Positions 1-9,400 of a stretch of DNA of 64,000 bases are shown piece by piece (positions within the stretch are counted from its first letter, which is position 1; every line of letters begins with the position of its first letter). Where the stretch lies: positions 41,082,850 to 41,146,849 of the forward strand of contig CM066321.1 in the NCBI GenBank assembly GCA_033807775.1, written 5' to 3'. The position numbers and the translations under genes were made by a program. The notes beneath the pieces are model-generated. The model was given only the letters and a program-made list of their open reading frames with translations, did no database searches and was not told the origin of the DNA. The DNA comes from Saussurea involucrata (lineage: Eukaryota; Streptophyta; Magnoliopsida; Asterales; Asteraceae).

Positions 1-211
1 GTATGTGACTGGCTTAAGAGTTGAGGAAAGCTAGCCGGTGTGTTTGGTCAAAAGTGTGTACTTTCTAGTGAGCCGTTCTTTGGAATTGTGTTTTATGTTC
101 GAGAAGTAAGTGGAAGAAAGTAGTCGAACGTAGTGCTCAGGGTGAGAAACCGTGTGGCTCGTTTGGCGAGGATGGAATTCCGGGGACGAAATTCTTTAGA
201 GGGGAGGATAT
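1..211 (+). mobile_element. 3' internal end of gypsy element I (non-coding, with PPT)
   Basis: This is the non-coding tail of an LTR retrotransposon that begins left of the window. It ends in the motif GAATTCCGGGGACGAAATTC followed by a purine-rich tract (about 197-210, TTAGAGGGGAGGATA) that would prime plus-strand DNA synthesis. The LTR begins directly after it. A block at 112-146 is nearly the same as 47757-47791 in element E, so the two belong to related lineages. No polyprotein reading frame is visible here. Confidence 0.75.
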
Positions 212-337
212 TGTAATAACCGGGTTTCTTTTATTTATATTTTGGTTCGATAAATAAAATTGTGATAAAATTCGAAGTTTAAGAAAGTTATGTGGTCCAA
301 GTGGGAAGAATTGAAAGTTTTGTGTTTTTGAGGAAGG

Positions 338-346
338 TATATAAAG
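338..346 (+). promoter_or_regulatory. TATA box of the element I LTR
   Basis: TATATAAAG lies 126 nt inside the LTR, followed by a leader-like stretch and a splice donor at 504. It is the likely core promoter; the transcription start would be near 370. No experimental support is available. Confidence 0.6.
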
Positions 347-727
347 AATAAGGAAAACCCTAATTGCTCTTTAAGCATTGGTCTAGTGTGTGTTGTGTGT
401 GTGGCTGGGAGAAGGAGCAAGGAAAGGGTTTTGGCATTTGAGGAAGAAAGATGACGATTTCAGCTGAGTTTCGGGAAGGACTCTTGAATCAGCAATCATT
501 CAGGTAAATCAACCCTATCCTTCTTCAAGTTAGTGTGTGTGTTTTATGAGTATTTGGAGAAGAAACGTGGATTTTGTGGGTTTAGTGTGATTCCTAATTA
601 AATCTGTTTAAGAGGTGTTGTAGTTTGGGAAATGGGTATCTATCGACCCATTTTGCTAATCTGGAGGTGTTGAGGGAATTAGGACTTGAGATTATGCAAT
701 TTCTGCGTTTTTTGGGTTTTTTCTCGT

Positions 728-1125
728 AGCGTCCGGAAACCCTCATGTCAGGGCAGTGTCCGGACGATTGGTGGTGTCCGGATATGTTGCATGTGTCCGG
801 GTGAGTGCCCCGTGAAGATGTTCGGGTAGTGTTGCCGGATAAGTGGTGTGTCCGGATAAGTGTAGCGTCCGGACAAGCGTAGTGTCCGGAAAAAGGAGCG
901 TGTCCGGAAAAGGGAGTGTGTCCGGAAAGAGGAGCGTGTCCGGAAAAGGGAGTGTGTCCGGAAAAGGGAGCGTGTCCGGAAAAGGGAGTGTGTCCGGAAA
1001 AAGCAGTGTGTCCGGAAAAGGGAGTGTGTCCGGAAAGGAGTGGGTTCGGGTATCCGGGAAGTCCTAGTGTCCGGACTGTTCGGGTATCCGGGGAGTTGGA
1101 GTATCCGGAAAGTGTGTGTACCCGG
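728..1125 (+). repeat. TCCGGA minisatellite in predicted intron 1 of LTR I
   Basis: About 20 copies of a 16-18 bp unit built around GTGTCCGGA, the most regular ones reading GTGTCCGGAAAAGGGA. The core TCCGGA is palindromic and CpG-containing. The array lies wholly between the predicted donor at 504 and acceptor at 1173. Long open frames through it are a by-product of the repeat. Confidence 0.9.
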
Positions 1126-1173
1126 TAAGTTCTGGATCTTTATTTCTGATTAAGGATTTATCTGATCTTTTAG

Positions 1174-1229
1174 GTGCTAAGCTTGGGTGACTCAAGTTTA
1201 GAACAGGAGTGCGTGCTTTGCCATCGCAG
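1174..1229 (+). other. predicted leader exon 2 of LTR I (56 nt)
   Basis: The stretch is bounded by TCTGATCTTTTAG upstream and CAG/GTGAGTC downstream, both good plant splice sites. The same small exon, 56-74 nt, appears at the same place in five other LTR families in this window, which is the main reason to believe it. Confidence 0.5.
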
Positions 1230-1530
1230 GTGAGTCTTTCTGAACCTAAATTTTATACAAAGTGTGTGGTTGATGACTATAATTTAAACTGCGAGTTTTC
1301 CAACGACTTTTATTACAAGTAAAGATTTGAGCGTGTGGCACGGTTATTATTTAAACGGTGTGCTTTTCAATTACTTTTATTGTAAGATGACAAGTAATTG
1401 TGTGCGGTGTGGTTATTGTCTAACAGTGTGCTTTTCAACTGCTCTTAGTTCAAGACAAGGTTTAAATGTGTGATCTTTATGTGTGGCTTACATGTGTGAT
1501 TAAAATGTGTGTGACCGTGCTCTGGCTTTT

Positions 1531-1752
1531 GTGTGATATGGGCGGTGTGTGCCCGATTATTTCTGTCACGGTGTGTGTGACATGGGCGGTGTGTGCCCGA
1601 TTATATCTGTCACGGTGTGTGTGACATGGGCGGTGTGTGCCCGATTATGTCTGTCACGGTGTGTGTGACATGGGCGGTGTGTGCCCGATTATCTCTGTCA
1701 CGGTGTGTGTGACATGGGCGGTGTGTGCCCGAATGCGCTGTCACGGTGTGTG
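1531..1752 (+). repeat. 44-bp tandem repeat in predicted intron 2 of LTR I
   Basis: Five copies of a unit with period 44 bp (starts at 1531, 1575, 1619 and so on), containing GGGCGGTGTGTGCCCGATTAT and CTGTCACGGTGTGTG-type segments. GGGCGGTGTGTGCCC can form a short GGGC/GCCC hairpin. The last unit is shortened. Confidence 0.88.
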
Positions 1753-2180
1753 TGACTTTAGCGCGTGCCAGTAGCATGTGTCAATGTGTGCATATCAACT
1801 TTGTGTGCTAGTTATGATTTATACAATGCTTTCATAACTGATTTTATAAACTGAAATATTTTGGTGTGACTTGGTGTGGAGGGAACTCACTAGACCTCAT
1901 GGTCTAACCCTCGCTTTTCAAAACTAAAACCTTTTTCAGGTAAGCAGTAGTCGAGGGCACGTTTAGAGTTTTGGCAAGACGTGGATCGTAGCTTGCGCTA
2001 GAAAGAATTAGAAGAATCTCCTTTGAAATGTTTAGTTAGATTTTTCTCAGCTGTATTTAGGGTTATTTCCGCGAACCCTGTATTGTAAATCTTGTTATTG
2101 GGACCATGTTGAGCCGTTTTTGGCGTTATGAACTAAAGAGGTAGCTTCTAGCTTGTATGTTTAAATTCTGGGTTGTTACA

Positions 2181-2520
2181 AAGATAGGTTCGAATTCCGT
2201 GGTTCCGCACCCATCTTTGTCCGAATTCTGAGGTGAAATTTGTCCAAGTGTTGATTTCGCACCAAGCTAAGTCCGAATTCAGGGATTTCGTACTCAGTTG
2301 CATTCGAATTCCGTGGTTTCGCACCGTACTTCATCCGAAATCAGAAGGTTTCGCACCGTATAGCGTCCGAAATCTGAAGGTTTCGCACCATACATAATTT
2401 GTCTAAGTGTTGGTTTCAGACCCTTGTGTTAAATTTTTTTGAACAGTTTATTCTAAGTGTAATTTCTGTTACACTTACTGCTTGATCTTCTGAACGATCA
2501 TTTTCTAGCTATTTGAAAAG
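2181..2520 (+). other. 5' untranslated leader of Sirevirus A
   Basis: Non-coding sequence between the inserted gypsy LTR and the Gag start codon at 2521. It holds degenerate copies of a unit alternating GAATTCCG/CCGAAATC with GGTTTCGCACC. Related TTTCGAACCC repeats recur after pol (11380-12400). The 5' LTR and primer site of A lie outside the window. Confidence 0.6.
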
Positions 2521-3138
2521 ATGTCGAGAGATTTAATGAGTATGGGATCAAAGAGCAAGCCTCCAGTTCTTCAAGCTGAAGAGTATTCTCAATGGAAAAA
2601 GAGTCGACAAATCAGAATCGAAGATAAACTACAAGTTCATCAAGAATCTACTACCAGAGTGGGATTCATACTCCATTCAGCTCCAAATGTCTAGGGATAT
2701 GGATGAAGAGAAGTTGACCGACATTTTCAGTATTCTTGGTCAACACGAAGATAAAGTAAAAGCAGTAAGGAAAAGGATAAAAAGGTCGAAGAGTCGTTAG
2801 CCCTTCTAAGTGAACATAGGAAGATTGGATCTGTGAAAACAAAAGCTTTGATTTCTGGGATGAGCACGAAGAAGTTGAGTTCTGATGATGATGATAGTAG
2901 CAGTTCTGGAGATGATATGGAGGATATTGCTGAAAAGTTAGCATTGTTGACTAACAAGTTTCAAAACAGGTTTAGTAGAAAGAAGTTCTATTCAAAAGCT
3001 AAACCTGAATACAACAAAGCTAACAGATATAAAAGATTTGAGAAAAAGTATGAGAAAACGGAGGAAGAGAAAGAAGAGAAAGAGGAGAAAGAGGAAAAAG
3101 AGGAGAAAGCTGTGAGAAAGGAGAGGGAAGAAAAGAAG
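2521..3138 (+). pseudogene. gag: N-terminal gag fragment of Sirevirus A
   Basis: This fragment encodes the start of a Ty1/copia Gag, the nucleocapsid structural protein. The frame opens at 2521 with MSRDLMSMGSKSKPPVLQAE and the copia-type EEYSQW. It then shifts frame near 2600, apparently with an internal deletion, and continues as NLLPEWDSYSIQLQMSRDMD, the UBN2/retrotran_gag region. A second shift precedes an acidic serine stretch and a Lys/Glu-rich stretch at 2990-3130. A small LTR element is inserted at 3139, and the zinc knuckle follows at 5259. With two frame breaks and an insertion it cannot give a normal product. Confidence 0.8.
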
Positions 3139-3391
3139 TGCGATCCCAGAATATCATCAACAATTCAAGATTTAGAGAGAGATTGAGATGCAGAAGTCAT
3201 CCTCGTATTAGATTTTGATCATATAAGTACAAAGGATAACTCTCTCACTCTCTCACAATTAAGCTCCCTACATTGTGCCTCTCTTGTTACAAATGCCCTA
3301 CCATCACTATTTATAGACAATACAAGACATAGCAAGCTTTATACAAGCTTTACAAAACTTTCATTTAATTAGTACATTTTTGGTACTAACA
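3139..3391 (-). repeat. 3' LTR of the 2.1-kb element
   Basis: This 253-bp direct repeat matches 4989-5241. The outer terminus reads TGCGATCCC, against TGTGATCCC in the partner, one terminal substitution. On the minus strand it begins TGTTAGTACC right after the AGGGGGAGAA tract. Confidence 0.92.
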
Positions 3392-3406
3392 TTCTCCCCC
3401 TAAAGT
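3392..3406 (-). other. polypurine tract of the 2.1-kb element
   Basis: On the minus strand this reads ACTTTAGGGGGAGAA, directly before the TG of the LTR. It is the expected plus-strand primer. Confidence 0.8.
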
Positions 3407-3475
3407 TTTGTAAAGCAAAATCATATCAATCATCAAGCTTTAGCTCCTCTCCCCCTTGATTTTCTTGGAAAAACT

Positions 3476-3715
3476 TTAGCGATGCTTTTTCTTCGAAGAA
3501 AGTCTAGGCTCCCCTTTGAAAGAAGCTCTTACCCTTTTAATTTTCAACCATGAAAAACCGGATTCGATGTACGCCATAACCTCGACTGGATGCACAAGCA
3601 CATCTTCAAAAAGTAGAAACTCAAGCTCGTTCCGATAAGCCCACAAGAAAGATAACGAGCGAGTTTTGAGTGACACAACGAGTGCAATCTCAGTGTATAA
3701 CAAAGAATCCGTCAA
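3476..3715 (-). CDS. 79-aa ORF of unknown origin inside the 2.1-kb element
   Basis: The ORF begins MTDSLLYTEIALVV, contains LSFLWAYRNELEFLLFEDVL and ends in a basic tail, SSKKKHR. It is not a retrotransposon domain that I recognise. It could be a captured host fragment, a diverged Gag piece or a chance ORF. It lies in the 3' part of the element, just upstream of the polypurine tract, and there is no independent evidence of expression. Confidence 0.25.
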   Translation of the reverse strand: MTDSLLYTEIALVVSLKTRSLSFLWAYRNELEFLLFEDVLVHPVEVMAYIESGFSWLKIKRVRASFKGEPRLSSKKKHR

Positions 3716-3899
3716 TGAACCGCGGGTTGAGTAGGAATTCGGCTTAAGAGCTTGATTCGGATTTGCTCGAATAAGGAAGCATCAAGTAGCATCCATGCTT
3801 TATAATCAATTCCAAGAAAAAATGTCCCCCTCACTCTTTAAATGGGCTAAAATCATCTCAAATCTGTGCGACTAGAAGTTGTAATCTGGCATCTTTTGT

Positions 3900-4440
3900 G
3901 CGAAAACTTCCAGTGAACAGTAACTATCGGACATGTCTAATACGACTTTGATCAATGAATAGTAACTGTCGTATGGGTCTTGTACGACTACACAGGTGAA
4001 CAGTAACTATCGCATGGGTCTTGTACGACTAGCGTTGATGAACAGTAACTGTCGTATGCCTCTTGTACGACTAGCGCGAAAGATTAGTCGTAGTCGTATG
4101 CCACTTGTACGACTAGCGTACATGAACAGTATAAGTCGTATGCTTCTTGTATGACTAGACCCAATGAATAGTAACTGTCGTATAAGAGTCGTGCGACAGT
4201 CGTGCATGAACAGTAACTGTCGTATGTGTCTTGTGCGACTAAAATTTGAAATCGGTCCAATGTTGTACGACAGTTATGTGTTTTAGTTATGTACGACAGT
4301 TATGAGTTTTAGTGTCATACGACAGTTATGAATATGATGAACACTTCAGCGTACGACAGTTATGAATATTTGAAGACCTTTGTTGTCCGACAGTTATGAG
4401 TATCATCGTGCGACAGTTACGAACATTTCCGACGAACACT
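3900..4440 (-). repeat. CGTA-rich tandem array inside the 2.1-kb element
   Basis: There are two related arrays. From about 3900 to 4245 the unit is GAACAGTAACTGTCGTATG followed by TCTTGTACGACTAG (about 50-60 bp). From about 4255 to 4425 the unit is GTACGACAGTTATGA with a variable spacer. Both carry self-complementary GTCGTA/TACGAC halves, so the transcript could fold into repeated hairpins. Confidence 0.85.
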
Positions 4441-4444
4441 TTAA

Positions 4445-4717
4445 TCAGCCCAAAAACCTCGATTTATTGCTTAATTTCACCCCAAATTTCTGCAAACAGG
4501 TCGTTACGTCAACTCGAACAGGCCTGAGAGCATCTAACATCAAAACTTCGGTGAAACAGCAAATTCTGGCCAAATCGTTTTTCCGGCGAGGATAGGCACT
4601 TTTCATATCCAGAAAACGTAACTCACTAAATTCTTCATCAATTTTGGATCTGATTGTTGCACTCTCTTCGTAATCAATGTAGAAAGCGATCTGTATGTCT
4701 AAAATCAATCCATGCAC
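4445..4717 (-). CDS. 90-aa ORF in the leader of the 2.1-kb element, doubtful
   Basis: This ORF lies downstream of the primer site on the element's sense strand (MHGLILDIQIAFYIDYEESA...). The composition is unremarkable and no domain is recognised. It may be a short leader ORF or chance. Confidence 0.2.
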   Translation of the reverse strand: MHGLILDIQIAFYIDYEESATIRSKIDEEFSELRFLDMKSAYPRRKNDLARICCFTEVLMLDALRPVRVDVTTCLQKFGVKLSNKSRFLG

Positions 4718-4974
4718 ATCAAAATCTTCTAGATCTAAGATTTTCTGAAAAACTTCAAAAACCTTCTAAATCACCAATTGTTCACGTTGATCGATTCAGA
4801 AGATAAGAATTGATGTAGAATCCAACAACGAACAGATCTTTACTAGATCAAGTGATTAGAACACACTTACTTGAAGATCGAACACCAAAATCTTCAAATT
4901 CTTCAAAATTCGGAACTTTTTTCACTTAAATTGTCGAGATCCGATGATCGTATCGAAGAAATGTCTTCAATTCT

Positions 4975-4986
4975 GCTCTGATACCA
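4975..4986 (-). other. primer-binding site of the 2.1-kb element (tRNA-iMet)
   Basis: On the minus strand TGGTATCAGAGC lies two bases (AG) after the LTR end. This is the standard complement of plant initiator Met-tRNA 3' ends and sets the element's orientation. Confidence 0.9.
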
Positions 4987-4988
4987 CT

Positions 4989-5241
4989 TGTGATCCCAGA
5001 ATATCATCAACAACTCAAGATTTAGAGAGAGATTGAGATGCGGAAGTCATCCTCATATTAGATTTTGATCATGTAAGTACAAAGGATAACTCTCTCACTC
5101 TCTCACAATTAAGCTCCCTACATTGTGCCTCTCTTGTTACAAATGACCTACCATCACTGTTTATAGACAATACAAGACATAGCAAGCTTTATACAATCTT
5201 TACAAAACTTTCATTTAATTAGTACATTTTTGGTACTAACA
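4989..5241 (-). repeat. 5' LTR of the 2.1-kb element
   Basis: This is the partner of 3139-3391, also 253 bp. Its outer end is followed by the AGAAG target duplication, after which the Sirevirus gag resumes. Confidence 0.92.
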
Positions 5242-5246
5242 AGAAG

Positions 5247-7703
5247 GATAGAGATGACCGAAACTGTTTCAACTGCGGAAAACTAGGTCATTATGCCAGA
5301 GACTGTAGGCAAAAGAAGGTCAAGGATTCTGAATATTATCAGCGTCAGGCACATCTAGCAAAAGCCAAAGAAAGTGGAAAGCCTGTCAATGCTGAAGAGG
5401 AAATTTGGCTTTTGGATTCTTCTGATGATGAAGAAGTGCATTTTACTGAAGTAAAGCACAGTCTGATGGCTAAACTGAATGAAGATGACCAGGAATCCGA
5501 GGTATCATTTCTATATTCTTCCAATAATTCTGATAATACTGATTCTGAAACCGAAGATGATAGATATGAAGAAATGCAAATCGTGATACTTGAACTTAAT
5601 GAGAAATTTGAAAAAGCCCAAAAGAAACTTGAAAAAGTTCAAAAGAAACTTGAAGAAGAGAAAAGTTCAAAGTTGAAATATCACGATGAAGGACTTCTTT
5701 ATAAAGCTTTAGCTGAAGATAGAGATCAAGAAAAAGAAGTTATTAGATCAAAAGTTAAAACGCTTGAATCTGAAATTTCTGAGTTAAAGAAGAAAATAAA
5801 AGATATAAATGATGAAAACATAGATTTTCAGTTCACAATCAAAGTTCTTTCTGAAGAAAGAAAAGATGCTTTGGAAAAAATCAAGGAGCTTGAAGATTTA
5901 AATTATAAAAGAGGTCAGACTGAGCAAACTCTGAAATTACTAACTAGCAACCCAAAAGATACTAGATTTTATAATCCAAAAATGGGTCTAGGATTATCTG
6001 ATGTAGAGGTTCTTAAGAATGCACCTGAAAATCTTTACACAATTGAAAAATTGGGTGAAGGTTTAAAGGAAACTTTTAAAACTAAAGAACCTGAAATTAA
6101 AAGTAAGGTTTTGTAGCAATCAATTATAAAGGAAATTCGTCCAATTTCACAAGTCTTTGTTAAATCAAGTAATGAAGTCTTACAGCAAACTATAATAACG
6201 GAGGTTCCTTCAGTGACAAAAGCTTTTGTTAATACTAATAATGAAAGTTTGAAACAAAGTTTTGGTAAAGATGTTGCTTCAAATCCTTCAACTCCCATTT
6301 CAAACAAAGAGGAAGTAAAAACGGATAAAGGTTCGGAAGAAAAGCCTAGATTTAATACTACAAACTTCAAATACGATGAACTAAATTCTAGTTACAAAAC
6401 CAAAAGGGTTGAACTAACTGAATTTAGTTTATTATTTTCAAAAGAATCTATGGCTAAAACAACTGATGAACCTGAATCTGTTAAATCTGAATCAAGTGTT
6501 GAATTGGAGTCAAAAATAATATCAGATTCTGACAAAAAGGAGTTTGCTCACGATATATCTTCTGAATTTCCTGATTTGAATTCAGCCTTACTTAAAATTG
6601 TGGATTTAGAAAATCAAATTTCTAAATTACAATTAAATTTTGAAAATTAGAGGATGATTATGACAATATTGGAATAGATCATGATCACATTCAAAAAGTC
6701 AATCTTGATCTTAAAAATGAGATTCGACGACTTGAATCCTAATTATTCGAATTATCAAAATCTAAGGATTCAAAACCTTGTGAAAAGTGTTCAAAACAAG
6801 CTGAATTCAAAGATTAGAGTAAATCTTCAAGTACAATTGATTCTGGTGCGAAAGTATTTTTAGAAAAAGATAAGCTTTTTGAAGAAAACAAAGCACTTGT
6901 TTTAAGATGTGCAAAACTTTCAAATCAAGTTTCAGATTTTGAGAAAGTGCTTTTTCTTGAGAAAGAGAAGCATAAAAAGGAAAGAACTGAGCTTGAAATT
7001 GAACTGAAATATTGTGAAGTATATCATACAAAGTTTTCATCAAATATATCTAATGTCGAAAAGGAACAAGAACTGAAAAGAAAAGAAAAAGGAAAATTAT
7101 TCGAAACGAAATCAAATTTGTTTCCAAATAATGCTTCCAGTTCTAAGAGTTCTGACAATGTTTCTCATTCATTCTCAGAAATGGATGAAGAAAAGTGTGT
7201 GGATTTGAAGGAGAATGTTTCGAATAGCAAGAATAGGAATACCGATACTAAGAAATGTATTTCTTCAAATAAAAATTGTATTCATTCGTGTAATGTTTAC
7301 AAAGTTTGTGAAAATAAAAATTCCGCAATTTCTGATTCTACTTTGTTGACACAAGCAAAAAGAAGAATACATTGTGCTCATTGTTGGGATAACTATTTCA
7401 AGCTAAATAGAAATGATCCAAAGAACAAAAAAGTCTAATACTTCATCCTTTTCTTTAAAATCTTCAGCGAACAAATTTGGTAAAATGTTCGGTTTCAGAT
7501 CAAAGAAACAGAATAAGAAGATAGAAACAAAAACAGTTGATGTGAATATGGTTTGGATTCCCAATGATCAACTCAACAAACCAAATTCACAAAATAACCT
7601 TACCTTTAAAGGCAAAATTCAAGGTTCATCAACTGTAATAAACAAACTGATCCATACTAACAAGAAAGGACCCATACAGATATGGGTACCTAAGATCAGG
7701 TAA
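5247..7703 (+). pseudogene. gag: zinc knuckle and coiled-coil part of Sirevirus A gag
   Basis: After the insertion the frame resumes with the CCHC knuckle CFNCGKLGHYARDC (about 5265-5310), which binds genomic RNA. A very long Lys/Glu-rich coiled-coil extension typical of plant Sireviruses follows. The frame is open at 5412-6116, has one nonsense codon (TAG at 6114) and continues in the same frame to 6650. It then degenerates, reopens at 6947-7438 in another frame, and ends in frame 7413-7703 with GPIQIWVPK, the usual end of this Gag. At least three frame breaks and one stop make it non-functional. Confidence 0.82.
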
Positions 7704-8026
7704 TTTTCTTTTTACAGGACCGTCATGTGTGGGTCATTGATTCGGGAGCTTCTAGACACATGACGGGGTACAAGCACTTATTGCACGATTTTACTGTACA
7801 TCCTGGCGGATCGGTAGGTTTTGGTAACGACTCCAAAGGTCACGTTCGAGGCTTCGGAACGTTGAAGAATGACTCAATGCAGATAGAAAAGATCTTGTAT
7901 GTTGAAGGATTAGGACATAATCTTATCAGTATTAGTCAGTTTTGCGACAAGGACTGTAAGGTAATTTTTGACAAGAAGTTTTGCTATGTTGTGGATGAGA
8001 ACTGGTCAGAGATTTTCAGAGCATAA
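7704..8026 (+). pseudogene. pol: protease segment of Sirevirus A pol
   Basis: Copia aspartic protease. The catalytic motif is intact as VIDSGASRHMTG (about 7733-7768), followed by LYVEGLGHNLISISQF, the usual start of the region before integrase. The frame ends at 8024-8026 (EIFRA then TAA) and reopens at 8045 in another frame. The junction with gag is a stop codon followed by TTTTCTTTTTACAG/G, which looks like a splice acceptor. Confidence 0.8.
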
Positions 8027-8044
8027 CGATGCGGCGATCTATAT

Positions 8045-9400
8045 ATGACAGATTTTGTGACTCTTGTTGCTTCTAATCAAGTTTGTCTTGTTTCAAAAGC
8101 CTCTCAAGATGAATATTGGTTGTGGCATAGGAGACTCTCACATCAAAATTTTCGAAGCATCAACAAGCTCAGAATAGATGGATTAGTTTCCGGGCTTCCT
8201 GAATTGAAGATTGACAAAGTTTCTATCTGTCCGGCGTGTGAAATGGGAAAGATGAAACACGTCTCGCACAAATCCAAGACTTTGTCTAACTGCAACAACG
8301 CCTTGGAATTAATTCATATGGATCTCTTTGGTTGGATTTTCTTTGACTCAAATCTGAAGCACCTGAGCTGATAATCAAGTTCATAAAAAAGATTCAAATT
8401 CTTCTACAACGTCCAGTTCATAAGATAAGGAGCGACAACAGGACTGAATTCAAGAATGCTACTCTCCAATCATTTCTTGAATCCGTTGGCATCTCTCACA
8501 ATTTCTCTGCACCAATTACTCCACAACAAAATAGAGTGATTGAAAGAAAGAATCGGACGCTTGTGGAAGCATCTCAGACTATGCTTGCCTATTCGGGTCA
8601 TAATAGGACAATTATCAATAAACGTCATAATAAAACTGCATATGAAATAATCAATAATCGCAAACCTAACATCAAATTTTTGCGTGTTTTTGGATGCAGA
8701 TGTTTTGTCCTAAAAGATCGAGAACACCTTGCAAAATTCCATGTCAAGGCTGATGAAGGGATTTTTATTGGCTACTCCTTGAATTCTAAAGAATATCGGA
8801 TCTACAATAATCGTACAAAATCAGTCATCGAGAGTATCAATGTTACGTTTGACGAGAGTGTGACTTTGACTTCTGGACAACACAGTTCAGAACTCGGACA
8901 GAAATCTGAAGCTTCTACTAAAAAAGGAGTAGAACCTGTGGCAAAACCGTTTTCTAATTCTGTATTAAATAATAATAGTACTAAAGGTTTAGATTTGTTA
9001 TTTCATGATGCATTTATGGATTATTGTGCAGATATGGAATCACCCAACACATCTGTAAATGCATCTCCACAACAGACGAGTGTTAATATCTCCGGTCCAT
9101 CTGACGATGTCGGTGCTAGCACTTCTGGGGCGACCAACGAAACTCCAAGTGAACCTACAACTATTCCTGTTTCTGAACCTGAAATTCAGCCTGAAGTTCC
9201 GGTTTCAGTAAACACATCATCGGAGGTTCCTACACATGAAATTCAACAACCAGAAGTTAATGTACCAGAACCGACACTTGTATCTTCAGCTGAATCTACT
9301 GAAGAGATCCTTGCAGTTATGGATGAGAATGATTCATCGAACACTCGTGTAGAGATTCCAACTCTTCCCAGTACACATAAATGGACAAAAGCACACCCCC
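8045..9400 (+). pseudogene. pol: integrase segment of Sirevirus A pol, with two deletions
   Basis: The GAG-pre-integrase HHCC region is present (LWHRRLSHQNF ... CPACEMGKM). The catalytic core starts HMDLFG, carrying the first Asp. It then loses roughly 30-40 residues compared with the same region of element C (HTDLCGP ... RAKSEA). The second Asp (RSDNRTEF, with Gly changed to Arg) and the Glu (RVIERKNRTL) remain. A second deletion joins MLAYSG directly to HNRTIINKR. The downstream linker, rich in Ser, Thr, Pro and Glu, shifts frame near 9395. The enzyme cannot work. Confidence 0.82.

Larger units (their letters stand above)
212..2180 (+). mobile_element. 3' LTR of gypsy element I
   Basis: The LTR starts TGTAATAACC directly after a polypurine tract and ends GGGTTGTTACA, giving 1969 bp. 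The partner LTR and internal region lie outside the window, so only one end of the target duplication is seen (AAGAT at 2181-2185). A TATA box is at 338. Predicted splice sites divide the LTR: donor CAG/GTAAAT at 503/504, acceptor TTTTAG at 1173, donor CAG/GTGAGT at 1229/1230 and acceptor TTTTTCAG at 1939. The final acceptor is ambiguous because CAGGTAAGC could also act as a donor. The element was inserted into the 5' leader of Sirevirus A. Confidence 0.85.
3139..5241 (-). mobile_element. 2.1-kb non-autonomous LTR retrotransposon inserted in gag of A
   Basis: The element has two 253-bp LTRs (3139-3391 and 4989-5241) with few differences. Read on the minus strand it starts TGTTAGTACC and ends GGGATCACA. 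It is flanked by perfect AGAAG duplications (3134-3138, 5242-5246). A Met-tRNA primer site (4975-4986) and a polypurine tract (3392-3406) define it as a retroelement. No gag, protease, RT or integrase is visible in the 1.6 kb between the LTRs, so it must move in trans. It is larger than a classic TRIM and shorter than a typical LARD. Confidence 0.93.

Noticed and set aside
728..1125. Array of short repeats with spacers, resembling a CRISPR array or a coding repeat protein (long ORFs at 843-1067 and 916-1128)
   Set aside because: Units are 16-18 bp with no unique spacers, in a plant LTR. The ORFs in two frames are by-products of the repeat period.
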